Shown: one piece after another, positions 1 to 7,648 of the stretch
Layout: each line of letters opens with the position of its first letter
Numbering within the stretch: position 1 is the first letter of the stretch
Notes under the pieces: model-generated
Told to the model about the DNA's origin: nothing
The model's input: only the letters and a program-made list of their open reading frames with translations
Databases searched by the model: none
NCBI GenBank assembly: GCA_036265535.1
Contig: DATAOV010000090.1
Span: 1 to 24,637 of the forward strand
Direction of reading: 5' to 3'
Source: AC-32 sp036265535
GTDB lineage: Bacteria; Actinomycetota; Thermoleophilia; Gaiellales; Gaiellaceae
DNA length: 24,637 nt
Translations under genes and position numbers: made by a program

Positions 1-8
1 CTGACACG

Positions 9-218
9 GTGCCGATCTACGAATACGTCTGCATGGAGTGCGAGTCGCACTTCGAGGAGCTCGTCCGGAACGGCGAGGAGCCGGACTGCCCGGACTGCGC
101 CTCCGCGAACGTGCGCAAGCAGCTTTCGGTGTTCGCGGCTCACGGCACCGCCGAGCAGCCGACCTACGGCGGACCATCCGGCGGCGGCTGTTGTGGCGGT
201 TCCTGTGGGTGCGGCTGA
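9..218 (+). CDS. FmdB-family zinc ribbon protein
   Basis: This is a 69-residue protein of the FmdB/CxxC_CxxC_SSSS regulatory family. It opens with the typical MPIYEYVC and carries two CxxC pairs (C8/C11 and C27/C30) that would bind one zinc ion. The tail is rich in Gly and Cys, also typical of the family. The start is GTG at 9; only eight bases precede it, so its promoter and ribosome site cannot be judged. Its 3' end overlaps the glycosylase gene by 26 nt, so the two are probably translationally coupled as the first genes of the t6A operon. The molecular role of the family is poorly defined; a regulatory or metal-binding role is the usual guess. Confidence 0.85.
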   Translation: MPIYEYVCMECESHFEELVRNGEEPDCPDCASANVRKQLSVFAAHGTAEQPTYGGPSGGGCCGGSCGCG

Positions 219-870
219 GCGCCAGCTGACCGAGCTCGAGGCCTTCGGGCTGAACGTCGCGGGCTGCACGCGCTGCCGCCTCGCCCAGGGACGCACCCAG
301 GTCGTCTTCGGTGCCGGCGATCCGCACGCCGATCTGATGTTCGTCGGCGAGGCGCCGGGCTTCCACGAGGACAAGCAGGGGTTCCCGTTCGTCGGGCAGG
401 CCGGGAAGCTCCTCGACAAGCTGCTCGCAGGCATCGGGCTCGACCGCGACAGCGTCTACATCGCCAACGTGCTCAAGTGCCGGCCGCCTGGCAACCGTGA
501 CCCGGCACCGGACGAGATCGAGGCGTGCGAAGGCCATCTCTTCCGCCAGATCGAGCTGATCGAGCCGCGTGTCGTCGCGACCCTCGGGAACTTCGCGACG
601 AAGCTCCTCTCCGGCAAGCCGGCGGGAATCACCCGCGTCCACGGCGCCGAGCAGGACGTGACTCTCGGCGGCAGCCGTGTGCTGCTCTACCCGCTGTACC
701 ACCCGGCCGCGGCGCTCTACACGCCGGCGATGCTGAAGGTGCTGGAGGAGGACTTCGCGCGCCTGCCGGCGATCCTAGGGCGACCTGCGGCGCAGGCCGA
801 GCCAGAGCTCGCGCCGCCGCGGCTGGCCCCGGTCGCTTCCGAGCCCGCGGTTCAGCTCGGCCTCTTCTGA
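193..870 (+). CDS. Type-4 (Fe-S) uracil-DNA glycosylase
   Basis: This protein would remove uracil from DNA as the first step of base excision repair. It shows the family-4 hallmarks: motif GEAPG at about residues 52-56 followed by ED, the C-terminal YHPAAAL segment (HPxxxL-type motif), and four cysteines placed for a [4Fe-4S] cluster (C25, C28, C96, C112). The size (225 aa) fits the family. The GTG at 193 lies inside fmdB; a second in-frame GTG at 205 is also possible. The C-terminal 30 residues are Ala/Pro-rich and look disordered. Three bases separate the stop from tsaE, so it belongs to the same operon. Family-4 enzymes are common in actinobacteria and thermophiles. Confidence 0.93.
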   Translation: MAVPVGAAERQLTELEAFGLNVAGCTRCRLAQGRTQVVFGAGDPHADLMFVGEAPGFHEDKQGFPFVGQAGKLLDKLLAGIGLDRDSVYIANVLKCRPPGNRDPAPDEIEACEGHLFRQIELIEPRVVATLGNFATKLLSGKPAGITRVHGAEQDVTLGGSRVLLYPLYHPAAALYTPAMLKVLEEDFARLPAILGRPAAQAEPELAPPRLAPVASEPAVQLGLF

Positions 871-873
871 GTC

Positions 874-1332
874 GTGGAGGTGCGCTCCGCCTCCGTGGCG
901 GAGACCGAGGCGCTCGGGGCGGCTCTGGCGCGGGAACTGCAGGCCGGAGACGTCGTCACCGTCTCGGGCGAGCTCGGCAGCGGGAAGACGACCCTCGTTC
1001 GCGGCGCCTGCAGGGCCCTGGGTGTCACGGTGCCGGTGACGAGCCCCACCTTTACCGTCGGCCACCGCTACCCGGCCGATCCGGACGTCTCGCACCTCGA
1101 TCTGTTTCGTTTCCAGGGCTTTTCCGCGGCCGAATGGGGCGACTTGGAGCCGTATTTCGACGACGCGATCTGCTTCGTGGAATGGCCCGAAGCGGCGCTC
1201 GGCGCCCTCCCGCCGGTCCGGGTCGAGGTACGTTTGTTCCACGTGGACCCCGCTCAGCGACAGATCACGCTCGACAGCCCGGACAACGCCTTGCTCGACC
1301 GGCTCTCCGGAGGTGCTGACACTCGCGTTTGA
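874..1332 (+). CDS. tsaE: tRNA t6A biosynthesis ATPase TsaE (YjeE)
   Basis: TsaE is the P-loop ATPase that works with TsaB and TsaD in making N6-threonylcarbamoyladenosine at position 37 of ANN-decoding tRNAs. The Walker A motif GELGSGKT lies at residues 32-39. The segment TSPTFTVGHRY and the later HLDLFR are characteristic of the family. At 152 aa the length is normal. The start is GTG at 874, three bases after the glycosylase stop, and the 3' end overlaps tsaB by 20 nt. The presence of tsaE, tsaB and tsaD in one operon makes the assignment very safe. Confidence 0.95.
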   Translation: MEVRSASVAETEALGAALARELQAGDVVTVSGELGSGKTTLVRGACRALGVTVPVTSPTFTVGHRYPADPDVSHLDLFRFQGFSAAEWGDLEPYFDDAICFVEWPEAALGALPPVRVEVRLFHVDPAQRQITLDSPDNALLDRLSGGADTRV

Positions 1333-1906
1333 CACCGCGACGAGCGTCGCCACGGCAGCGCTCGTCCGCGAAGGAGAAGTGCTGGGTGAGCGCGCCTCCA
1401 GGGCGGTCCGGGCGCTCGCGGACGCTGACGACCTGCTGCGCGAGGCCAAGATGGACCTCTCGGAGCTCGGCGGCATCGTCGTCGGCGTGGGCCCCGGGAG
1501 CTTCACCGGCCTTCGTCTCGGGCTGGCCGCGGCGAGAGGCCTGGCGTTCGCGCTGGACGTTCCGGTGGCGGGGGTCTCGACGCTCGACGCACTCGCAGCC
1601 GGTGCGCCCGGCGCGCTGCCGATCATCGACGGTGGCCGGCGCGAGGTGTTCACGCGCGTGAAGGGTGAGCCCGTCGCGGTGGCGCCGCAGGAGCTCGCGC
1701 TCGAGCCCGGGACGCTCTGCGTCGGCGACGGCGCGCTGCGCTACCGGCTCGCGCTCGAGGAGCGCGGCGCCGAGATCCCGGAGGACGGCGACGAGCGGCA
1801 CCGCCCTCGCGCCCGCTTCCACGCCGAGCTCGCCGAACGGTTCGGCCCGCCCGACGCGGTCGAACCGCTCTACCTGCGCGTCCCCGACGCCGAGCGGAAC
1901 GCATGA
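1313..1906 (+). CDS. tsaB: tRNA t6A biosynthesis protein TsaB
   Basis: TsaB is the catalytically inactive ASKHA-fold partner that dimerises with TsaD in the threonylcarbamoyl transferase complex. The N-terminus LTLAFDTAT and the segment GPGSFTGLRLG (about residues 60-70) are diagnostic. At 197 aa it is slightly shorter than many homologues, which may mean a trimmed C-terminal lobe. The start GTG at 1313 lies within tsaE. The stop overlaps the rimI start as ATGA. In the cell it is cytosolic and depends on TsaD and TsaE. Confidence 0.94.
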   Translation: MLTLAFDTATSVATAALVREGEVLGERASRAVRALADADDLLREAKMDLSELGGIVVGVGPGSFTGLRLGLAAARGLAFALDVPVAGVSTLDALAAGAPGALPIIDGGRREVFTRVKGEPVAVAPQELALEPGTLCVGDGALRYRLALEERGAEIPEDGDERHRPRARFHAELAERFGPPDAVEPLYLRVPDAERNA

Positions 1907-2379
1907 CGAACGTCGTCGAGCTCCGCCGGCTCGAGCTGCGCGACCTCAACGAGATCGAGGAGATCGAGCGCGGCTCCTACCCGACCCCGTGGTCGCGCTC
2001 GATGTTCGCGAGCGAGCTCGCCAAGCCCTCGTCTCTCTGCCTGGGCGCCTTCGACGCGGAGAGCGGGCGTCTGGTCGGCTACCTCGTGATCTCGCGCTAT
2101 GTCGACGCCTGGCACGTGATGAACGTGGCCGTCGCCCCGGCGCGGCGGCGCCAGGGGATCGCCTCCATGCTGCTCCAGCGCCTGTTCGAGCTCACCTCCG
2201 GGCGCAGCCGGCGCGGGTACACGCTCGAGGTGCGGGTCTCCAACAGCGGCGCGATTCGGCTCTACGAGCGGCTCGGCTTCCGCCCGCGCGGGGTGCGGCG
2301 CGGCTACTACACCGACAACCGCGAGGACGCGCTGATCATGTGGAAGGACCCGGTTTCGGAGGCGGCGACGCAGCCCTGA
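1903..2379 (+). CDS. rimI: Ribosomal protein S18-alanine N-acetyltransferase RimI
   Basis: This is a GNAT-fold N-acetyltransferase that uses acetyl-CoA, by family precedent to acetylate the N-terminus of ribosomal protein S18. The acetyl-CoA loop is visible as VAVAPARRRQGIASMLL (R/Q-x-x-G-x-A type), followed by LEVRVSNSGAIRLYERLGF, typical of RimI. The length of 158 aa is normal. It starts at ATG 1903, overlapping the tsaB stop by four bases. Position between tsaB and tsaD is the common actinobacterial arrangement. The substrate is not proven, since RimI-like enzymes can acetylate other N-termini. Confidence 0.93.
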   Translation: MTNVVELRRLELRDLNEIEEIERGSYPTPWSRSMFASELAKPSSLCLGAFDAESGRLVGYLVISRYVDAWHVMNVAVAPARRRQGIASMLLQRLFELTSGRSRRGYTLEVRVSNSGAIRLYERLGFRPRGVRRGYYTDNREDALIMWKDPVSEAATQP

Positions 2380-3332
2380 TCCTCGGGCTCGAGACCTCCT
2401 GCGACGAGACCGCCGGCGCGCTCGTCACCGTCGACGGGGAACTTCGTTCGGCGGTCACGGCCTCGCAGGCGCACCTGCACGCGCGTTTCGGCGGCGTCGT
2501 CCCGGAGGTGGCCTCGCGCCGGCACCTCGAACTCGTACTTCCGGTCATCCGTGAGACGCTCGAGCGCGCGGAGGTCGGCCTGGACGACGTCGAGGCGGTC
2601 GCGGTCACGCAGGGCCCGGGCCTGATCGGCGCGCTGCTCGTCGGGCTCTCCGCAGCCAAGGCGCTCGCCTGGGGGCGCGGCCTGCCGCTCGTGCCGGTCA
2701 ACCACCTGCACGGGCACGTCGCCTCGCTCTACCTGGAGCCCGACCCGATTGAGCCACCCTTCCTCTGTTTGTTGGCGAGCGGCGGTCACACGCTGCTGGT
2801 CGACGTGCAGGAGCGAGGGGCCTTCCGCGCGATCGGGACCACCATTGACGACGCGGCCGGCGAAGCGTTCGACAAAGGCGCGCGCCTGCTGGGGCTCGGC
2901 TACCCCGGCGGCACCGAGATCGACCGGCTCGCACGTGAGGGCGACCCGGAGACTTATGCATTCCCTGTCGCTCGGGTGCCCGGGCTCGACTTCTCGTTCT
3001 CCGGGGTGAAGACGGCGCTGCTCTACGAGGTGCGGAAGGGCAACCTCGAGGAGCGGCGCGCCGATCTCGCGGCCGGTTACCAGCGCGCTATCGTCCGGGC
3101 GCTCGCGCAACGGACGCTGCAGGCCGCCGAGGAGATCGGCGCCGAGCGGATCGCGATCGTCGGCGGGGTCGCCGCCAACTCGGGACTGCGCGCCGCGCTG
3201 TCGGGCGCCACCGCGCCGCCGCTCGAGCTGTGCACCGACAACGCGGCGATGATCGCCTCCGCCGCCCGCTTCGTCGAGGCGATCCCACCGCCCGGCTATC
3301 TTGCGCTCGATGCGTATGCGTCGGTTTCCTGA
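2340..3332 (+). CDS. tsaD: tRNA threonylcarbamoyl transferase TsaD
   Basis: TsaD transfers the threonylcarbamoyl group to A37 of tRNA. The family start ILGLETSCDET is followed by GPGLIGALLVG, the metal-binding HLHGH (H122 and H126, counted from 2340), ASGGHTLL, and the C-terminal VGGVAANSGLR and TDNAAMIA blocks. The start is uncertain: GTG at 2340 adds a 12-residue Gly-rich lead, whereas CTG at 2376, overlapping the rimI stop as CTGA, would begin exactly where the family normally begins. I list 2340 because GTG is the commoner start codon. The reading frame stays open upstream through tsaB and rimI, but that part is not coding for TsaD. It is the last gene of the operon. Confidence 0.95.
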   Translation: MEGPGFGGGDAALILGLETSCDETAGALVTVDGELRSAVTASQAHLHARFGGVVPEVASRRHLELVLPVIRETLERAEVGLDDVEAVAVTQGPGLIGALLVGLSAAKALAWGRGLPLVPVNHLHGHVASLYLEPDPIEPPFLCLLASGGHTLLVDVQERGAFRAIGTTIDDAAGEAFDKGARLLGLGYPGGTEIDRLAREGDPETYAFPVARVPGLDFSFSGVKTALLYEVRKGNLEERRADLAAGYQRAIVRALAQRTLQAAEEIGAERIAIVGGVAANSGLRAALSGATAPPLELCTDNAAMIASAARFVEAIPPPGYLALDAYASVS

Positions 3333-3404
3333 GGCATCGCTTGCGTTGCCGCAATCAGGACGTGCGGGCTTTGCCCGTGCGTCCGTATGAAATGACCGGT
3401 CGAA
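3331..3404. repeat. Dispersed hairpin repeat, copy 1
   Basis: This 74-bp segment starts at the tsaD stop codon and aligns without gaps to 11340-11413 (61 of 74 positions identical by hand count). Its core is a 12-bp stem: GGACGTGCGGGC at 3358-3369, loop TTT, and GCCCGTGCGTCC at 3373-3384. All twelve positions pair in the + strand RNA if two adjacent G-U pairs are allowed. The right end contains GAAATGACCG, whose ATG at 3392 is the apparent start of the protease gene. No T-run follows, so it is not a standard intrinsic terminator. Confidence 0.8.
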
Positions 3405-5974
3405 CCGTCCGTTTCACCCGCACGCTCGACGCACGGCGCGTCGTACCGGCGGCGCTCATCGCGCTTGCGGCAATGCTGCTCGTGGTGGGCTTTGGCGTCA
3501 GCCGATCGAGCGAGCATTCTCTGGTCTCGGAGGCGTCGTCGTGGCGGGGTCTCGTCGGCGGCGCCCATCCGAGCGTCGAGGTCGGCCAGCGCATGCTCGT
3601 CGTCCTGAAGGCCCCGTCGCTGGCCCAGCGCGTCGCGGCAAACGGCGGGTTCGCGAGCGACGCCGCCGAGCGGCGCTGGACGGCGGCGGCTCTCGCGGCC
3701 CAGAAGCAGCTGCTTTCCGAGCTCGGCACGCACGGTATCCGCATGCGCGTCGAGTTCAGTTTCACCCGCGTGCTCAACGGCTTCTCTGCCCCGCTCGACG
3801 CGCGGGCGGTCGCGCTGCTCGAGCGCAGGCCGGAGGTTGCGGGCGTCTACCCGGTGCGGGTCGCCTATCCCGCATCGGTCTCGTCCGAGCTGCTCGGGAA
3901 GAAGGGGCTCGCGCGCGGCGCCGGGCACCTCTCCGCGGTGACGCTCCCGGGCTACGACGGGCGCGGGGTCACGATCGCGCTCCTCGACACCGGAGTCGAC
4001 CGGGCGCAGCCGCATCTCCGGGGCCGAGTGCTGCAGGGGCTCGACATCGTCGACGGGCGCGACGGCGCGCCCGCGGTGGCCGACCCTGACGGGTCCGGCC
4101 AGCTCGAGCGCCATGGAACCGAGCTGGCGGGGATCCTCGTCGGCGCGGGCGGACAGGGTGGGATCTCCGGGGTCGCCAGGGGGGCCACGGTGCTGCCGAT
4201 CCGCGTAGCCGGCTGGCAGCGCGACCTGACCGGCAACTGGGCGGTCTACTCGCGCACCGACCAGCTGATCGAAGGCCTCGAGCGTGCCGTCGACCCGAAC
4301 GTCGACGGCGACGCGCACGATGCGGCGCGGATCGCGCTGATCGGGGTCGCAGCCTCCTTCGGCGCCTTCGCCGACTCTCCCGAGGCGCGGGCGATCAGGG
4401 GCGCGCTGCGTCTAGACACGCTTGTCGTCGCGCCGGTTGGCAACGACGGGCCGGCGGGCCCGGGTTACGGCAGCGTCTCCAGCCCGGGCGGCTCGCCCGA
4501 CGCGCTCACGGTCGGCGCCGCCGATCTGCGCCCGGAGGCGGAGGAGGTGCCGATCGCGGTACGCGCGGGTCTCGACCTGCTACTCGACCGGCCCCTGCCG
4601 CTTGCGGGGGCCGTCGTCTCGGTTCGACCGATACAGCTCGAGCTCACAGCGCCCGAGCCCGCTGCCCCGGGAGCCACAGCGCCGGAGCTGGGTCAGTTCT
4701 TCGATGGGCGCGGCCTCAGCCTCGTCGCGGGCCACGCCGTGCTCGTGCACGGGGGCGATGACCCGCAGCTCGCGGCCGAGTACGCGGCCCGGGCGGGCGC
4801 CTCCGCGGTCGTGCTCTACGGCACCCAGCTCCCGGCCGGCGGCCTCGGGCTCGACGAGAGCGTCGACGTCCCGGTGCTGAGCCTGCCCCCGCGCGTAGGG
4901 CGCCTTGCAGCGGCCGCGATCCGCCGGCACGAGCGTCCCGCGATCTCGATCGGCATCCCGCGGATCGCGCGCAATGGCACCGCCGGCGAGATCGCGCCGT
5001 TCTCGTCGCGAGGGCTCGCCTTCGACGGCAGGGTGAAGCCCGATCTGGTCGCACCCGGCGTCGTGGTGGCGACCTCCGAGCCCGGCGCGAACGACGACGG
5101 CACGCCTCGCTTCGGCACGGTCAACGGCTCGAGCGCTGCGGCCGCGGTGGTAGCCGGAGCCGCGGCCGTCCTCGCCCAGGCGCGGCCGGGGCTGCGCGGG
5201 GCCGACCTGCGCAGCCTGCTCGCCGGCACCGCGCGCTCGCTCCCGGATGCGAGCGTGACCGCGCAGGGCGCGGGCCTGCTGGATCTCGGTGCCGCCTCGG
5301 CCACGGAGGTCACGGCCGATCCCGTCACGCTCGCGTTTGGCCGGGCCGAGGGCGACGGCTGGCAGTCGACCCAGGACGTGACGATCCGCAACGTGTCCTC
5401 CAGACGCTTGCTCGTGCGCGTCCATGCCCCGGGTCAGGGCGGACTGCTGATCGACTCGACGCCAAAGTGGGTGCGCCTGAAGCCAGGCGGTGACGCAACC
5501 ATCAGCCTGCGCGCCCGCCTGCGGGGAGCGCCGCCCGAGGACGGCTCCGCCGAGGGCGCTGTCCTGCTGATCGCGCGCGGGGCCGGACCGTTGAAGATCC
5601 CCTGGGCGATCACCTTCGGCCGCAAGCCGACGAGCCTGGTCTCCGCGATCGGGCTCTCGGCAACAGAGTTCAAGCCCTCGGACACCACGCCGGCAGTGCT
5701 CTCGCTGCGGGCAGGACGCGTGCTCCAGGCGCCCACCGGACCGCAGGTTCAGCCCGTCAAGCGGCTCGACGTGGAGCTCTGGCGCGGCCGCGTGCGCCTC
5801 GGGCTGCTCGCCCGCCTGCGCGACCTCCTACCCGGCCGCGTGGCAATCGGGCTCACCGGGCGAGACCCCGACGGCACCGTCCTGCGGCGAGGCACGTACA
5901 CGATCAAGCTGCTCGCGCTCCCGACGACCAACGGCCCGGTTACGCGCAAGACGATCGAGTTCAAGATCAAGTAG
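3392..5974 (+). CDS. Exported subtilisin-like (S8) serine protease
   Basis: This 860-aa protein has a basic N-terminus followed by a hydrophobic segment at about residues 17-36 (signal peptide or membrane anchor). An I9-like propeptide region spans about 65-160. The S8 catalytic domain has Asp199 in LLDTG, His241 in RHGTE, oxyanion Asn351 in VGNDGPAG, and Ser581 in NGSSAAAA. The usual GTSMAxP is altered to GSSAAAA, with the proline missing. A protease-associated-type insert lies between Asn and Ser (about 440-500, with LVHGGDD and VVLYG). The C-terminal 230 residues look like beta-sandwich domains. ATG 3392 is chosen because it gives the basic lead before the hydrophobic segment; that ATG lies inside the dispersed repeat. 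The substrate is unknown. Confidence 0.9.
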   Translation: MTGRTVRFTRTLDARRVVPAALIALAAMLLVVGFGVSRSSEHSLVSEASSWRGLVGGAHPSVEVGQRMLVVLKAPSLAQRVAANGGFASDAAERRWTAAALAAQKQLLSELGTHGIRMRVEFSFTRVLNGFSAPLDARAVALLERRPEVAGVYPVRVAYPASVSSELLGKKGLARGAGHLSAVTLPGYDGRGVTIALLDTGVDRAQPHLRGRVLQGLDIVDGRDGAPAVADPDGSGQLERHGTELAGILVGAGGQGGISGVARGATVLPIRVAGWQRDLTGNWAVYSRTDQLIEGLERAVDPNVDGDAHDAARIALIGVAASFGAFADSPEARAIRGALRLDTLVVAPVGNDGPAGPGYGSVSSPGGSPDALTVGAADLRPEAEEVPIAVRAGLDLLLDRPLPLAGAVVSVRPIQLELTAPEPAAPGATAPELGQFFDGRGLSLVAGHAVLVHGGDDPQLAAEYAARAGASAVVLYGTQLPAGGLGLDESVDVPVLSLPPRVGRLAAAAIRRHERPAISIGIPRIARNGTAGEIAPFSSRGLAFDGRVKPDLVAPGVVVATSEPGANDDGTPRFGTVNGSSAAAAVVAGAAAVLAQARPGLRGADLRSLLAGTARSLPDASVTAQGAGLLDLGAASATEVTADPVTLAFGRAEGDGWQSTQDVTIRNVSSRRLLVRVHAPGQGGLLIDSTPKWVRLKPGGDATISLRARLRGAPPEDGSAEGAVLLIARGAGPLKIPWAITFGRKPTSLVSAIGLSATEFKPSDTTPAVLSLRAGRVLQAPTGPQVQPVKRLDVELWRGRVRLGLLARLRDLLPGRVAIGLTGRDPDGTVLRRGTYTIKLLALPTTNGPVTRKTIEFKIK

Positions 5975-5984
5975 CGCCCGTCCG

Positions 5985-6000
5985 GGAGGGCCCGCCCTCC
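5985..6000 (+). terminator. Inverted repeat downstream of the protease gene
   Basis: GGAGGGC (5985-5991) and GCCCTCC (5994-6000) are perfect complements with a very short loop, realistically a 6-bp GC stem with a 4-nt loop. It lies ten bases after the protease stop and directly before the -10 box of the glutamate dehydrogenase gene. There is no T-run, so a role as terminator is uncertain. It could equally be an operator site for the next promoter. Confidence 0.35.
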
Positions 6001-6006
6001 TATACT
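6001..6006 (+). promoter_or_regulatory. -10 box (TATACT) for glutamate dehydrogenase
   Basis: TATACT matches the -10 consensus at five of six positions and stands nine bases before the GTG at 6016. No purine-rich ribosome site lies between, so the mRNA is probably leaderless or has a leader of only a few bases. No convincing -35 is visible, as is common in high-GC actinobacteria. Confidence 0.55.
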
Positions 6007-6015
6007 CAGCGCGGC

Positions 6016-7290
6016 GTGACCACAATCGAGGCGCCACAGACCCACCTCCGAGAGAACCCGTTCGAGATCGCACGGGAGCAGCTGCGCGGCGTCGCGGAGA
6101 TCTTCGACATCGACCAGCGCTTGGTGAACGTGCTCCAGGAGTGCAAGAAGGCGGTCGTCGTCTCGGTGCCGGTGACGATGGACGACGGGACGATCGAGGC
6201 CTTCGAGGGCTACCGCGTCACGCACAACATCGCCCGCGGCCCGTCGAAGGGCGGCATCCGCTATCACCCCGACGTCACCCTTGACGAGGTCAAGGCGCTG
6301 GCGATGTGGATGACCTGGAAGTGCGCGCTGATGAACATCCCATTCGGCGGCGCCAAGGGCGGCGTGATCTGCGATCCGAAGAAGCTCTCGCGCGGGGAGC
6401 TCGAGCGCATGACTCGCCGTTACACCAGCGAGATCATCAACGAGATCGGTCCCGAGAAGGACATCCCGGCGCCAGATGTCGGAACGGACGGCTCGGTGAT
6501 GGCCTGGATCTTCGACACCTACTCGATGAACAAGGGCCACTCGGTCCTCGGAGTCGTGACGGGGAAGCCGCTCAACGTCGGCGGCTCGCTCGGGCGGCTC
6601 GAGGCGACCGCGCGCGGGGCGCTCTACTGTATTCATGAGGCTGCGCGCAAGAAGGAGCTGAGCCTGCAGGGCCTGCGTGTCGCCGTGCAGGGCTTCGGCA
6701 ACGTCGGCAGCTACCTAGCGAAATTCCTCGCCGAGGAGGGCGCCACGGTGATCGCGATCTCCGACTCCCGCAGCGGGCTCCACAACCCGAACGGCATCGA
6801 CGTCGCCGCCGCGATCGCGCACAAGCAGGAGACCGGCTCGCTGAGCGGGCTCAAGGGCGCGGAGGAGACGAGCAACGAGGAGCTGCTGCTGCTCGACTGC
6901 GACGTGCTCGCGCCCTGCGCCCTCGAGCAGGTGATCACGCACGAGAATGCCGCCGAGGTGAAGGCGAAGATCGTCGCCGAGGGCGCGAACGGGCCGGTCA
7001 CTCCGAGGGCAGACGAGATTCTCGAGGAGAAGGGCGTGCTGATCCTCCCCGACATCCTCGCCAATGCCGGCGGTGTCGTCGTCTCCTACTTCGAATGGGT
7101 GCAGGGCCTCCAGGAGTACTTCTGGAAGGAGCCCGAGGTGAACTCGAAGCTGCGCGACATCACCACGCGGGCGTTCAACGAGACCTGGCACGTGTACGAG
7201 GACCGGCAGACGACGATGCGCAACGCCGCCTACGGCGTCGCCGTCGGGCGGGTCTCGGAAGCCACGGTCACGCGTGGCCTCTATCCCTAA
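6016..7290 (+). CDS. gdhA: Glutamate dehydrogenase (Glu/Leu/Phe/Val family)
   Basis: This enzyme would interconvert glutamate and 2-oxoglutarate plus ammonium with NAD(P). The N-terminal domain contains KGGIRYHP (K78), MTWKCAL (K102) and the catalytic-lysine motif PFGGAKGG (K114), then PAPDVGTD. The dinucleotide fold shows VQGFGNVGSYLA at about residue 222. At 424 aa it is the length of the hexameric NAD-type enzymes. GTG 6016 is the only sensible start and follows a strong -10 box. It overlaps the next gene by 17 nt. Cofactor preference cannot be decided by eye; neighbouring Rex would fit an NAD(H)-linked role, but that is inference. Confidence 0.95.
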   Translation: MTTIEAPQTHLRENPFEIAREQLRGVAEIFDIDQRLVNVLQECKKAVVVSVPVTMDDGTIEAFEGYRVTHNIARGPSKGGIRYHPDVTLDEVKALAMWMTWKCALMNIPFGGAKGGVICDPKKLSRGELERMTRRYTSEIINEIGPEKDIPAPDVGTDGSVMAWIFDTYSMNKGHSVLGVVTGKPLNVGGSLGRLEATARGALYCIHEAARKKELSLQGLRVAVQGFGNVGSYLAKFLAEEGATVIAISDSRSGLHNPNGIDVAAAIAHKQETGSLSGLKGAEETSNEELLLLDCDVLAPCALEQVITHENAAEVKAKIVAEGANGPVTPRADEILEEKGVLILPDILANAGGVVVSYFEWVQGLQEYFWKEPEVNSKLRDITTRAFNETWHVYEDRQTTMRNAAYGVAVGRVSEATVTRGLYP

Positions 7291-7558
7291 TCGCGAGCGG
7301 CGTCTGAACCCGAGAGTCGTCGTCTACCACGCCGCCGGCTGCCACCTCTGCGAACGGGCGCTCTCGCAGGTGCGGGCGTTGCGCGACGAGCTCGGCTTCG
7401 AGCTCGAGGAGGTCGCGATCGATGGCGACGAGGAGCTCGAGACCGCCTACCGCGAGCTGATCCCCGTCGTCGAGATCGACGGCCGCCAGGTCTTCACCTA
7501 CTACGTGCACGAAGCCGCCTTTCGACGCCGCCTGGAGGCCGCACAAAGTTCCCTTTGA
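7274..7558 (+). CDS. Glutaredoxin-like (DUF836-type) thioredoxin-fold protein
   Basis: This is a small thioredoxin-fold protein of 94 residues with a CHLC motif at C23-C26 directly after a VVVYHAAG strand, then the cis-proline-type segment LIPVVEIDGRQV. It belongs to the glutaredoxin family proteins often annotated next to redox genes. The likely role is thiol-disulfide exchange in the cytosol; the partner is unknown. The GTG at 7274 lies inside the gdh end, which gives a 12-residue basic lead before the fold, so translation is coupled to gdh. Confidence 0.85.
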   Translation: MASIPNRERRLNPRVVVYHAAGCHLCERALSQVRALRDELGFELEEVAIDGDEELETAYRELIPVVEIDGRQVFTYYVHEAAFRRRLEAAQSSL

Positions 7559-7604
7559 GCGGCGAGCTTGTGACGGTCTGACGCACGGAACCTGGCCGTA
7601 CTGG

Positions 7605-7610
7605 CAGAAT
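7605..7610 (+). promoter_or_regulatory. Possible -10 box for rex
   Basis: CAGAAT resembles a -10 hexamer (four of six matches). A start of transcription near 7617 would give a leader of about 30 nt containing AGGGGAG before GTG 7649. Upstream at 7568-7574, TTGTGAC resembles a single half of the known Rex operator (TTGTGAA-N6-TTCACAA). No matching second half is present, so autoregulation is only a possibility. Confidence 0.3.
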
Positions 7611-7648
7611 GGTCGTGCGTGTTACAAGCGACCGTCCAGGGGAGTGGG

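Noticed and set aside
1665..2339. Upstream extension of the TsaD reading frame
   Set aside because: It overlaps tsaB and rimI completely and has shadow-frame composition; TsaD homology starts near 2376.
3358..3384. Intrinsic terminator after tsaD
   Set aside because: The stem is strong but no T-run follows, and the same hairpin lies inside a coding region in copy 2.
3296..4318. 340-codon minus-strand ORF opposite tsaD end and protease
   Set aside because: It covers the catalytic region of the protease and has no family features.
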